Assembly (NCBI GenBank): GCA_963931925.1
Contig: OZ007573.1
Coordinates: forward strand, 43,857,624-43,921,623
Source of the DNA: Onchidella celtica
Taxonomy: Eukaryota; Mollusca; Gastropoda; Systellommatophora; Onchidiidae
Length of the DNA stretch: 64,000 nt
Reading direction: 5' to 3'
Shown here one piece after another: positions 35,761-46,529 of this stretch (position 1 is the stretch's first letter; each line of letters starts with the position of its first letter). Made by a program: the position numbers and the translations under genes. Below the pieces are notes generated by a model. That model was not told the origin of the DNA. It did not search any database and saw only the letters and a program-made list of their open reading frames with translations.

Positions 35761-36571
35761 TGTCGTGTCATTCTTTGATGATATAGCATGCCATACGTCG
35801 ACATGGTCTGATCATATTCAGACACTAACAGTAATTTTTCAACGATTACGTCATTTTGGGTTAACTGCTAGACCCGCAAAGATGGATTTGGCATGTCCAG
35901 AGATAGTATTCTTAGGACATATTGTGGGTAGAGGTGTTCAGAGACCTGAAGAAACAAAAATTGACAAGTTAGTAGGGTTGCAAATCCCTAAAACAAAGAA
36001 ACAAGTCAGAAGCTTAGTGGGAATTTTAAATTATTACAGGAAGTTCATTCCAAATTTTTCCTCCTTGTCATCTTCTCTTACTGACCTTACTAAGAAGGGA
36101 CAACCCGATAAGGTCCAGTGGACGTCTGAATGTCAGACATCATTTGATAATTTGGTGACAGCATTATCATCGTCACCCATTCTGATATTACCCGATTTTC
36201 GATCTAATTTTATCCTCAGAACGGATGCGTCGGACTCTGGTGTCGGCGCTTGTCTTCTACAGGAGAAGAACGAATGTCTCCATCCTGTATGTTATGTCAG
36301 TAGGAAGTTATTGCAGAGAGAAAGAAAGTATTCTGTGATAGAGCGTGAGTGTCTTGCCATTGTCTGGTCCGTCCAGAAACTAGGACGTTATCTCATGGGA
36401 CGAGAATTTTGTATCCAGACAGACCACAAGCCACTGACATTTTTGTCGAAGAATCGTTCGTCCAGCCCACGCTTGTCTAGATGGGCATTGGCTTTGCAGC
36501 CGTATACCTTCGTTATTCAACCAATTCCAGGAACCAGCAATCATATCGCCGACTACCTTAGTCGAGCCTAG
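35738..36571 (+). pseudogene. RT C-terminal remnant plus RNase H (pol 3' part)
   Basis: A frame offset by +1 from the upstream ORF, open from 35660 to 36571. Homology begins at VLKDIPNVVSFFDDIACHTS (35741), which carries the catalytic FFDD box of RT. The RT connection follows (ARPAKMDLACPEIVFLGHIV, SLVGILNYYRKFIPNFS). Gypsy-type RNase H comes next with LRTDASDSGVGACLLQ, ERECLAIVWSVQ and IQTDHKPLTFL, ending SNHIADYLSRA. The fingers and front palm of RT, with the first catalytic Asp, are absent. The join near 35735-35741 follows the integrase end, so a deletion removed the front of RT. Confidence 0.88.
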
Positions 36572-36917
36572 GGGAAGATTTCAGGAGCTTATACATCGGA
36601 GGACAGGAACATTGACAGGATCTGTGTGAATAAGTCGACTTTAAAATATTGACATTATAAATATGATATATTATGAAGAATGGTTGATAGGTTGAATGGC
36701 TTTTGATTCTGTATTAAGTATGGTGTTTAGTTAGCTATTGATGATGTGACACATATATGCATATTGCAGGCCATATTGATCCCCATATTTTCCCCTGATT
36801 TCGGTATTCTATATACTAGGGGAACTGCTAGGTCATTTTTTTAGTGTACGTATTGCTCACGCTCACTCGTTGACAGTCATCTTGATGCGATTTGAAATTA
36901 ATTGCATTAATTTTTTT

Positions 36918-36931
36918 GGGGTGGGGGATGA
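36918..36931 (+). promoter_or_regulatory. Polypurine tract
   Basis: GGGGTGGGGGATGA lies immediately before the 3' LTR, the expected position and composition for the plus-strand primer. Confidence 0.7.
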
Positions 36932-38126
36932 TGTCACGAGTGGAGTGAGTGCAATTAAGGGGATTGCTACAGAGCGGGTGTAGAGTAAGAAAGGCTCACA
37001 GTAGACAGCAAGTTAAGCGTGCTGTTGTGAGTAGTAGTGGGGGCGGGGTCTGAATGAGGCGAAAGCGCTGTATAACTATCACTGCAAGTTAGAAGGTCCT
37101 AGGGATCGGACCTGTGAATAAAAGCCCATCGGGCGGACATAAAGGGGAAGCAGTCGAGAAGACTAGTGAGAGTCTTTCCAGTTATGACTGGTATGTAGAA
37201 CGTTGATTGATTATTATGATTGATGTATTATATTATATTCGTCTATTACCATGATGTAAATAAGTATATGTGAGGAATGTGGAAGTCCTTGATATTGGAT
37301 ATAGCAATGTGCGCCACGAGCGATAGATGAAAGTGAGTTCTTGGATTTGTAGCGCGAGTGAGTAGTGTGTACTCCGATGGAGGTGTGTTACCGTAAGATG
37401 TGTGGTGAGTGAAAGGTGAACTAGTGTGTGTACGCTTCATGGATTGTAAGGAGAGGTGGAGTGAATAGAAATGGTAGGGTATTATACCAATGTAATGTTA
37501 TTCTTGTAGGTGTCGGGGACGGGCCGCAGAGCCACCTCGATGAGCACAGGGGATAGGCCAGCATAGGGCCGGAGGCCGTGCATAGGCCAGAAGTGAGACT
37601 GTCGGGGCAGGACAGTAGAGGCACATAAAGTCGTGGCAGTCAGGCCACGGACAGGGACGTAGATATGAGAGTGAATGAGATACTATATTGTTGCCATGTT
37701 GATAGGCTAGTGAACTGATATTATGTTGTTGCCATGTTGATGGCTATGGAAATAATAATGTGTTATTGCCCTGCGGAGGTGCTAGGGGAGTGCTAAGGTG
37801 TATGACAATAGGAAGGTGATATTGAGAGACTGCGGTGCCAGTGAATCATTAATGTACTATTAAGACCCTGAGGGGAGAGGCTGAGGCCGAAGTGCCTTTA
37901 GGAGTAACTACCGGATTGTGGATCCGAGGGAGCGTGTGTGTGAGAATAAGGCCGTTGTACGGCAGTCATTTCAATAATATAATATATGTAATTGCGCTAT
38001 TATATGTATAATTATGTTTAATAAATGTGTGAGTCTGATGGATTGTTCTGTTAAGTGTTAACTTGGTTGTTCGTGATTGTTGTCCTGTCATAACTTATTA
38101 CATCTCCCAGTCTGGGATTTGTGACA
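36932..38126 (+). repeat. 3' LTR
   Basis: 1195 bp, offset exactly 6504 from the 5' LTR with no length difference and no substitution noticed. It is followed by the target duplication AAGCG. Confidence 0.95.
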
Positions 38127-38489
38127 AAGCGCACAGAGCATTTCTAATGGCAATGGTGGGATAAATGCGCTATATAAATGCCATCCATTATTATTATTTA
38201 ATTAGATAGTGTGAACTGAAAATTTTGTCTCTCTCTGTCGTGACTTAGATCTATCTATGTTTACTGAAAATATATCTTGGGGGTCTTCTGCTTCAGCTAT
38301 TTGTCATGTTTTGTTTTACATGTATTACTTTTTCGTTTGCATGGAAGTTTAGTTCATTTTTATCTGCTCTGTCTGACTTTCTCTGTCATTTCACAGCCGC
38401 TAAAAAAATCCTAGTCTCATTTTCATACTCTGGAGCAAAGCAACGATGATCAGTGAGGGGAAAAGCAGAAAAAAAGTTTTTTTTAAAAA

Positions 38490-38575
38490 TCCGCCCTTGC
38501 AGAGATTCGAACCCCCCTTACCAACCAGGCAGGCGAGTTTACTTAGCATGCTACCGTGGAACCTGAGTAAAAGTG
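38490..38575 (-). repeat. tRNA-like sequence (SINE head or tRNA pseudogene)
   Basis: On the minus strand a B-box GGTTCGAATC (38504-38513) follows an A-box-like GGTAGCATGCTAAG, with T runs just downstream at about 38470-38490. Stems are imperfect, so no functional tRNA is called. Confidence 0.45.
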
Positions 38576-38885
38576 TTACCAAGAAGGGCCCGGCACGGTC
38601 TGTCTAATGCTGCCGAGGACGTGATAACCGATAAGTATTGCTATAAAAAAGACAACCTGGTGCATCGTTAATTTACTGTAAGAAACACCATGTGCTACTC
38701 CGAATTCGGCCATTTTACCGAGTGAAGAGCCTATGTATTATTCAACAAAACAAGCCAGAATTGACAACCGTGATCTAAAGGAGCTCTTCCTAATAAAATC
38801 ATAAACCAAAAATCCATTATATCTGCGAATAAGATTCTGATCTATAAATAAATACGTAGACGTCTGCGCATAAGCATGGCCTTAG

Positions 38886-39442
38886 GGCTCTATTAGACGT
38901 TCAGATGGACCGGACCAGGTTAGCCTTCGGCTGTGCTTACGACTAATTGTAGTCCGCTAGGTTTATTACATGTTACGATGGACCAAACGATGGACCGGAT
39001 GGAAACATGGGATGGTACTGTGATACACAACACACAACCCCGCCACTTTTGAAAAATTCAATGGCTATAAAGATAGATTTTTAAAATTATTTTTATCAAG
39101 CAATAAAACGAAGCACTTGCGACCAATTTTACTAATTTTGACATGCTGATTCCGAATTTGATATCGAATTCATGCTAGCATGTCGTTTTCAACAAGTTTG
39201 TAAAACGACATGCCATCCCCGGCAAGGAAAAACTTCAAAGGCAAGCGGCGGCACCAACCATTCACTCATACTGTACGACAAAATATCAGGAGACACCGGT
39301 AATTGATGGGCGAGAGGTCGACCGGCCGGCATACCACACGATTTCAGCTATTTTCCTTATTATGATATGATTAGTCGTAGGCACAGCCGAAGATCAAATT
39401 TCGTCCGGCCAGCATCCGGTCCATCGTAACGTGTAAAGGGCT
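38886..39442. mobile_element. Fold-back inverted-repeat element
   Basis: TTCGGCTGTGCTTACGACTA near 38931 pairs with TAGTCGTAGGCACAGCCGAA near 39372. Outside these, GATGGACCGGA-type sequence near 38911 pairs with TCCGGTCCATC near 39416. A third ACGATGGACC copy sits internally near 38977. Imperfect arms of about 70 bp suggest a non-coding DNA element. No clear target duplication was found. Confidence 0.6.
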
Positions 39443-39735
39443 TTTATAATTAAATAATATTAACCACCTACTTTTTGTTTGATGATCCTGAACTTGGTTT
39501 CACGAATTTTGTAGGACACTTATCCGAAACAGCCAAAATATACTGGATGGAACAAAAGCAGAAAAAAATCAACTTTTCAACATCCTCTACTGTCACTTAT
39601 AATCACACATATATAGTGTATGAACATGTGGATAAAGACATACTGTAGGGGTGGGCTGGAGCACAGATTTTCTTCCTTATCTTTGCAAATCACTGTCAAA
39701 ATCTTTTTCAGGCATGTTATAAACTGAAACTGCAG

Positions 39736-39923
39736 TGGCAACAAACTCAGAGGTACGACATCTTTCTTTCATGGATAGCATGGACAGATCTACTGGTGGA
39801 GAAAACTGTGAAACTCAGACAGACATTCTTTTTAAAAAATCATCTGTGAGTGATTCTGCTCTTAAAAATGATAGAAACATGGTCAAGCAGCTGCCTTCTA
39901 TTAATCAAAACACTGACAAGTGA
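39736..39923 (+). CDS. Possible exon, unrecognised
   Basis: A candidate acceptor ACTGCAG precedes a frame of 62 residues (ATNSEVRHLSFMDSMD..., ENCETQTDILFKK) ending in TGA. A second overlapping frame from the acceptor at 39711 is also open, so coding status is doubtful. It matches no family I know, and no partner exon was found. Confidence 0.2.
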
Positions 39924-40079
39924 CATTATGAAAATTACACTAAGTAGGGTTTCTTATGTCAGGCAGCACGAATAGAGCAGAACTTCTCTTAAAGCTACAT
40001 GGATCTAGCTTACTTCACAATACAGGTTTTTGAAACACTTTTTTTCAGTAACATAGATCATATTCCTAACATAGATATA

Positions 40080-40515
40080 GAATCTAGAGTCTAGCTCTGG
40101 TACCTCCATACAAACTGGACAAGTTTGAAATCAGTCCCTCAATAAATAGGTCTGCATCACTTCAGTGAGGAGAACCATATAGATCTAGGCCTAGGCCTAA
40201 TGATCATAACATTGATGAACATTTCTCCCGTAATCAGATCAAATGTCTAGATCTAGACAGTAGACTCCATGTGTTGTTTTCATTTTTAGAAGCCCTTTCT
40301 TACTAGATCTCTAGATCTAGATCTAGAATCTAGACGATAGATCTAGCAAGCAATAAATTATTCATATATAGACATAGGCCTAGATCTAAAGACTAATAAT
40401 ATGACAATAACTTTCAAAATCCAAACAGTTACTGTCAACTTCTGATCAGACTTCTGCTTGCAGCTTGGCCTTGGGTGAATCAAGACTAGAGTCTAGATCT
40501 AGATCTAGATTTACC
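40080..40515. repeat. AGATCT/TCTAGA-rich simple-sequence DNA
   Basis: Overlapping TCTAGATCTAGATCTAGA blocks recur at about 40244, 40306-40345 and 40490-40512. The same motif clusters at 42905-43010, 43225-43245 and 19560-19645. The repeat is palindromic and hexameric. Confidence 0.75.
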
Positions 40516-41079
40516 TCTGCATATTCCTTTGCTCTGTCTATATCTGGGAACGTTGGTGTAGCCATACTGTATAGGTCTAGATGTGGGGTAAGAGCCCCTT
40601 TGTACAACAGAGGGTGCAGAGATGAATTATCTTTTCATGTCCGCATCCATGATTATCAATATGTAAGGTTTATTGACTCTTATCTTCCCGTTTGGAATAG
40701 CCACAACTCTCACTCTGTAACAGTAATCGATTATAAATAAATAAGACTTGACGAAGTGTTTATCCGTCGATACTGACGGATAAAATTTCCCCTAGGATTT
40801 TTTTTATCCGTCAACATAAATTCTGCATTTGCGAGTCATCTCCCCTGATTCGAACCTTTCTCCGTCTTCCTCCCTTGTTCCGTTCATACCGACGCGATCA
40901 ACGTTCGTAATGGGCGAGTTTTGAAAACGATGTTGAAATTGGAGGGACTTGGAAATTTATTGATTAAATGGATAGGCCTACATACGAAGGTTCAGGTCTA
41001 ATCCGTTGAACTTGATATGGGTTTCTTGTTTTGGTCATGCTTATTTAGTAAGACTTTCCTCACAATTAGTCAGATTTTT

Positions 41080-41155
41080 CGGTAGCGTAGCGGTTGGCAT
41101 CTCTGCCTGTCAATCAGGAGGTCGTGGTTCGATTCTCAGCACTGCGACCTCTTTT
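41080..41155 (+). repeat. tRNA-Asp-like sequence
   Basis: An A-box-like TAGCGTAGCGG, an anticodon-loop-like CCTGTCAATCAGG (GTC, Asp) and a B-box GGTTCGATTC are in the order and spacing of tRNA-Asp, followed by a T run at 41151-41160. The acceptor stem does not pair, so it is a tRNA-derived repeat or pseudogene. A shorter relative with CACCTGTCAATCGGG and GGTTCGATTC follows at 41258-41302, also ending in T runs. Confidence 0.6.
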
Positions 41156-41429
41156 TTTTTCATAAGTCTTTTTATTAGGCATCAATCTTTTTTTTTTTTT
41201 TGTTAACCCAAGAACAATAACGGAAGAAATCCAGTTTTTTGTTTTTTTTGTATCTACACCTGTCAATCGGGGGACAGTGGTTCGATTCTCAGCAGGGTAG
41301 GGTTTTTTTTTTCTTCTTTTCTTATAAAAGTCTTTTTTTTATCTGTAATCAATCTGTTTGGTAATTTTTTAAAAATCCAGTTTCCTTGTTTGTTTGTTGC
41401 TGATTTTTGTCATTAGTCAACCCGAGCTT

Positions 41430-41590
41430 TATCCGCCGATACTGTTGGGGGCCCAAGATCTGCCGATAGTGTTGCCGGATAAACCCAAGTATCCGCCGAT
41501 AATATGACGGATAAAGCTGGGCAGTATTCGTCGATAATGTTGACGGATAAAGCTGGGCAGTACCCGTCGATAATGTTGACGGATAAGGGC
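41430..41590. repeat. Tandem repeat, about 38-bp units
   Basis: The core CGATAATGTTGACGGATAA recurs with spacer AAGCTGGGCAGTA in about four units of decreasing similarity leftward. A palindromic relative (TTATCCGTCGATACTGACGG) occurs at 40761-40786. Confidence 0.75.
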
Positions 41591-42786
41591 AGCCAAATAA
41601 ATATATAATAAGTTGGTACTTGCGCACATTTGACATCTGATTTAGTTATAATCGCACGATACTTTTAATTAAAATCATAAATAAGGGTGGAAACCACAAA
41701 AAGCTAGTACATTAATTTTGCCATAATACAGATGAGTTTTCTGCTTTCATAACTTTGCTGACTGTCATCATTTAACATATAATCATAGACATGCTCATGT
41801 GTTGTAATCATTCATCGAAACTGAAAAGATGTAGCAGCCTTTGATATGGGAGGCATGGCTGGAACTTATGTTGCTGTCTTTCTTTTGCATTGCTGATTCA
41901 TTATAACATTTCTTCATTGTTTCTCATGATGGGCTTGCAATATACAACCGTATTTTAGCTTTGATAAAGTGAGCTGTGGTTTTTATTTTATTGACAAAAT
42001 TAATTTCGTGCACCTAACTCTTTCACTTGTTTGCCTTCACATTAGCCTAATTTAGTTCTGTTAATCCTTTCATAGTCTTTCTGAGACTGATTTGAAGAAG
42101 AAAAAAATAATCTTTGGCTCGATTACTTCGTATAATTCGATCAATTTTCTACTTAGATCTGAAATACAGGAAGCAAAATGACTTTCTTTACAGGAGAGTT
42201 GATATCCTGGTTATGAAAAAACTTGTATTTGCACAACTAGAAGATGTGTTTACGGATTAATACCAGTGGATAGACAATCGTTTTTTTGTTTTTTTGTTTT
42301 TTTGCTCAGGTCAGCACATTGTTCACAGTCTGAAAATTCTTTATGAGGATTCTTTCACATTCATAATAGTGATATTTGTTTCTTATACAGAAACGTCTGA
42401 ATGATGATAATTTGACTGGATAATTGGGTTATTTCGTTCCGCCATATACATGAATCGCACTTTTCCATAGTCCTTTTTGTTCCAAGATCTAACTTGGAGG
42501 TCAGACGTGAGAGGACGATCACGTTCAATCATTACTTGACTCACATAACCCAGCAATGTTCTCAAAGGCTGCCCCTCTTCTTCGTGCAGCACCACGTAAG
42601 TAATCCATTTACAATAAATTGAGGGAAAAATAATTTCCACACATGAAAATGTTTGATTTTTGTGTCAATCACACTATTCACTGATGAATGAATGGTTACT
42701 CACTGATAACTGGAGCTTTCTAATTTCTTTCATGTAGTGTAGTCGAGAGCCTGATGTGAGTTTCAGTAGGTGCAGAGATCGTTACT

Positions 42787-42840
42787 ATGGCGTTTCGGGG
42801 AAGCTTACAAAGAATGCAGTTAAGAACAAAGTTGAGCAGA
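42787..42840 (+). CDS. Candidate mitochondrial leader exon (uncertain)
   Basis: An ATG opens MAFRGSLQRMQLRTKLSR, an arginine-rich amphipathic sequence like a mitochondrial targeting peptide, 1.2 kb upstream of the COX7B-like exon. However none of the GT donors nearby leaves the single base needed by the exon at 43995, so either a small exon is missing or this is not the leader. Confidence 0.25.
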
Positions 42841-43994
42841 GTTAATTCTTTTGTTTTTTAATGAGTCAAGTTTCAAGGTTGAGAAACAGGAACAAAATTA
42901 GATTTATATATAGATCTAGATCTATCTAGAATCTACATTGGATCTAGATCTAGATATTTTTTTAATCTGGAGTCTAGATGTTAAAATATTATATCTAGGC
43001 TAGATCTAGATCTATCAGTAGGCATAGATCTGTGCCAGTTTTTGAACAATTACAAGAGTTTGAAGAATGTGAGCACTCCTGTCCTATTCCCACTAAACAA
43101 TTGTGCCGTCAAGTGTCTGAAGTGGAACACTACTAACACTAAAGTAAAAGAGGGGAAATTTTAACTTTTTTTGTGGGGGCTTTGGTCTCAGTGGTCTCAC
43201 ATTTCATTTTCTTTATTTGAAATGGACTAGATCTAGACTAGATGTCTTGCTCTGTTTACAATTAATTAGGCAAGTTACATATTTATTATATCTCGGCATT
43301 ACTTTCTGTCCTTGGAGTACTGAGATCTAGGCCCTATGTTTTACTGAATGTCCATTTTGCAGTCACCATTACAGCATTAGCAGTCAGTTATTTTAGGTAG
43401 TCTTAGTGGCAGGTAAGACTCAGCTAATACAGTTACAAAAGGCTGCTAGGTAATATCAATCGATTCAATGTCATGGCAAGGGCAGTAAATGCAGGGATTA
43501 TTATTATTGTGAGGGAGAAGGGGCTGGGTAAGGCAGCAAGGAGAGGTACTCTATCGTGCTTTGATTACTGTGTCTAATAATGAGAGTAACAGGGTAAATT
43601 GACAAAAGCAGATTGTCTGCACAGGACAATCACAATGTTTACAAAAATTTCATTTCACTGTCAAAAGAGTTTTTCTGTTGATGTTACAGGAGAGTGAGGG
43701 GTCTGGATCACTTTCAAAATGCTTACTAATATTGAAATTTCCTCGGCAACAGGATTAGTAATTAGCCTACAATGTATTTAATGAGAGAGAGAAGGCTTGA
43801 CAACATGGCTATAAATATTCATATTTCCTTTCAAATATTTTACAGTTGTCCATTTAACTATTCAAATAATTTCAGCACAGAATCATCTTAAAATGTGGGT
43901 TGCTGATTCACCGAAAGTCTTTGCAATTGAGAATTATTTTTCTATTGGATTACCTTTTTTATGACACATGATTATTCTCTTTTCATATTGATAG

Positions 43995-44197
43995 GGATCC
44001 AACATGTTCGTCGCATGGGTCATGGTGTCCCCGCCCACTGGAAGCCCATGAGGCAGATTTGTGAGGAAAACAAAAACCACATGAACTGTATGCCAGTTCC
44101 TGAAGGCTCTTGGCAAGAGGCTTACAGCAAGCAGAATGGAAAGTGGAACATGATGCTGGTTCTCAGTGTTATTTCATTTTTTGCTACATTTGGACTG
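43995..44197 (+). CDS. COX7B-like exon (basic region and membrane helix)
   Basis: Acceptor TTGATAG, donor GTGAGT. Phase 1 in, phase 0 out. It encodes the PVPEGSW motif and most of the membrane helix. Confidence 0.7.
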
Positions 44198-45831
44198 GTG
44201 AGTTTTTCGGGTTTGTTAAAAAAAAATTCGGTGGTCGGATTTGCTTTATTAAAACAATTTTTTTTTTCTTTCCCTTAGGGATTCTTGCTGCTTCCACAGG
44301 TTTTCTTAAAACAGAGGACTGATAACTTTGTCAAATATTAGGGCTGTTTGAATGGTTACAAGTTAACAAATTAAGCAGTGAAACAAGTTTTAAATTGAAA
44401 AGAACTGTGGCTGTCACATTTATAAAGAGTTTCATCTAGTTTGCCATTTATTAATTGTCTTTACTAAACAGCAGTGACACACAAAAAAGTAACTCATTTA
44501 TAGTCGGTCACTGCTGTCACATGAAATTTCTCTCTGTGGTTGACTTCTGCAGTCATTGGCACCAAACTCAAAAGTGTTGATGAAAAAAACAATTACCATA
44601 CAGTAGAATAAAATAACCAAGATAATTGTAGTTCTTAATGGTAAAAGTGTGCTGACAAGTTGCTTTCTCACATTCAAATTTTCCTGCTTTCTGAAGACTG
44701 ACACCTTTACTGCCCTGGCCTCAGTTTAAATGAATACCAGAGCTTCTTGATAATGCTAGTTTGAAAGTGAAAATTTTCACAGTTGCCTTCCAACATTAGG
44801 ATGCTGTATTGACAGTGCCATCCAGCAACATAGGTGATGCATGCTTTTATCACATCAAGTTGTTCTGTCCTACCCAGTCTGCATTTCCAGTCATCTGTGC
44901 TGTGTGCATTTTTGTTACGGTTCCATAATGTCAGGAGACAGCCCCACATAAAGCATAAAATTTGAGGAATGGGCTACTTGATTGTTTTGGACTTCATTTA
45001 TTAGACTTTATGCAATGCCATTAAGGCAGGTTTCAGAAAATTGGGGGTTCAGACTTCCCTAGAAACGCACTTCCGTCAGTCAAAACATGTGACCGTTGCC
45101 ATGCACATAAGCCTGGGTAGGGCATTGGAACACGTCCCCTAATAGTGTTAAGACCGCATGGTTTGGCTTTGTTGAACCCTTAATCATACCAGGAAGAGTC
45201 TCGGAAAGGCTGCCGATTACACGGAAACGGTAAACGCGATAAAATCTATCGGTAATAGGTCATTCGATTCCCGAGTTTTTCCACCTGCATCAGCTGTTGC
45301 AAAAGCAGAGTTGCGAAATGTTTTGACAGACATTTTTAATACAAAAACTTATCTGTTTTGTTTCGCCGATGCAAACAGATTTTGTATCTCCCGGAAATGA
45401 ACCCGGTTGGTGTTCATCAACAAAAGAACGGAACAGGAAAGATTGCGTGCGACAGTCACGTAACTTTGACTGACATGCGCCTCGTGAGATTTACTGTTGG
45501 ATTTCACACTTTTTTAACCAAAACTTTTTTTTCTTTCATACCATTTTAAAGGTTTGTTTTATTATTGACTGTGAACATTGGGACTTAAAATTATTTTTAA
45601 AGCAGTATTTTATATCAGGTGCATGCCTGGAGGGTCATGCCAGTCATATTTAGTTTAGTGTACAGAGTAGACATATTGACAATATATATATATATTTTTT
45701 TTAAATTGGTTGCAGGAAAAAAATGTCCCTACCATGTTTCACACATACTTATTGCTTTGTCTTTTCAGCTATACAAAACAGACTGTATATATGTTCACGG
45801 TGCTCCTCCAATGTACAACTGCAAGAAATGA
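43995..45831 (+). CDS. COX7B/prag01-like small mitochondrial membrane protein, 3' exons
   Basis: Two exons (43995-44197 and 45769-45831) join in phase to encode 87 residues and a TGA stop. The sequence has a basic N-terminal part (GIQHVRRMGHGVPAHW), a PVPEGSWQEAYSKQNGKWN motif, one membrane segment (MMLVLSVISFFATFGLLY) and a short tail YVHGAPPMYNCKK. The PVPxGSW...N plus single-helix layout resembles the deltamethrin-resistance prag01/COX7B-type family of the mitochondrial inner membrane. This is a family-level resemblance from memory, not an alignment. The 5' exon with the start codon is not settled. AATAAA at 46520-46525 is a plausible poly(A) signal. Confidence 0.6.
45769..45831 (+). CDS. 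COX7B-like last exon
   Basis: Acceptor CTTTTCAG. It encodes LYKTDCIYVHGAPPMYNCKK and TGA, phase 0. Confidence 0.7.
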   Translation, partial: LYKTDCIYVHGAPPMYNCKK

Positions 45832-46519
45832 GATGCCAATACAGACTAGGACATTTCTTTCATAGACATTCTGCCATCTCCAATGATTATTAATTTATTG
45901 ATGTGAATTTTGTTTCCTATCAATGTATAGTAAATAGTGTCAGCTCATTTGCATATCAAATGAATTTGTGGTCTTTTGGGTCATCAGTTTGTGTACAGTA
46001 AAAGTGCTGAACGTGCATGATTTTAGTGATTGAAAATTGGGGAAGATTTGATTTATTGATAACTTGGTGAGCACCTGATTTTTAAAAGCATGTTTCTTGC
46101 CCTGTGTTTATCTGTAGATCATTACTCTTTGATTTTTACAATGAGATTGGATTACATGTGAGTGATTCTGGACAGGAAGATGTATACAACAGTTACATAA
46201 AATTTATGATATTCTGATGAAGATTTTCAGCTAGAACTGAAATAGAGTATGTGTTGCAGATGATTACGACAGAGGTGTGTAGTAATGTTGGAGTCAAACA
46301 TGTATTCTTTCATCTGACAATTTTGGCCTTGGCATTTGGCACATTACTTAAAATATGTCTCATCAGGGCACTTGAATAGAGTTGGGGGAAATAATTCAAA
46401 TCAAAATTTTGAGCATGAGATGGCAGACTAAGGCATGTTGATTTTAAAGTTCAGTTTTTTGTTTTGAGTTTTTAATTATGGTCACTTTATGAATGTTCCA
46501 CATGACTTCAGGTTGGCGT

Positions 46520-46525
46520 AATAAA
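46520..46525 (+). terminator. Poly(A) signal for the COX7B-like gene
   Basis: AATAAA about 690 bp after the stop codon. A second AATAAA occurs at about 46757. Confidence 0.45.
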
Positions 46526-46529
46526 ATAT

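Larger units (their letters stand above)
30428..38126 (+). mobile_element. Gmr1-like Ty3/gypsy LTR retrotransposon, 7.7 kb, RT-deleted
   Basis: Two 1195-bp LTRs (30428-31622 and 36932-38126) start TGTCAC and end GTGACA, and no difference between them was seen by eye. The 5-bp target duplication AAGCG lies at 30423-30427 and 38127-38131. Inside are a proline-tRNA-type primer site, a gag-protease-integrase frame, then an RT remnant with RNase H, then a purine tract. Integrase ahead of RT in an otherwise gypsy-type pol is the order known for Gmr1 elements. The near-identical LTRs indicate a recent insertion; the missing front of RT means it could only move with help from another copy. Confidence 0.93.

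Noticed and set aside
30428-38126. Endogenous retrovirus with env
   Set aside because: Only about 360 bp lie between the RNase H frame and the 3' LTR and there is no envelope-like frame, so it is treated as an LTR retrotransposon.
40465-40740. 91-residue frame starting in AGATCT repeats
   Set aside because: Its N-terminal part is encoded by simple repeat (RLESRSRSR) and no splice signals or homology support it.
41080-41155. Functional tRNA-Asp gene
   Set aside because: The acceptor stem does not pair, so only a tRNA-derived sequence is claimed.
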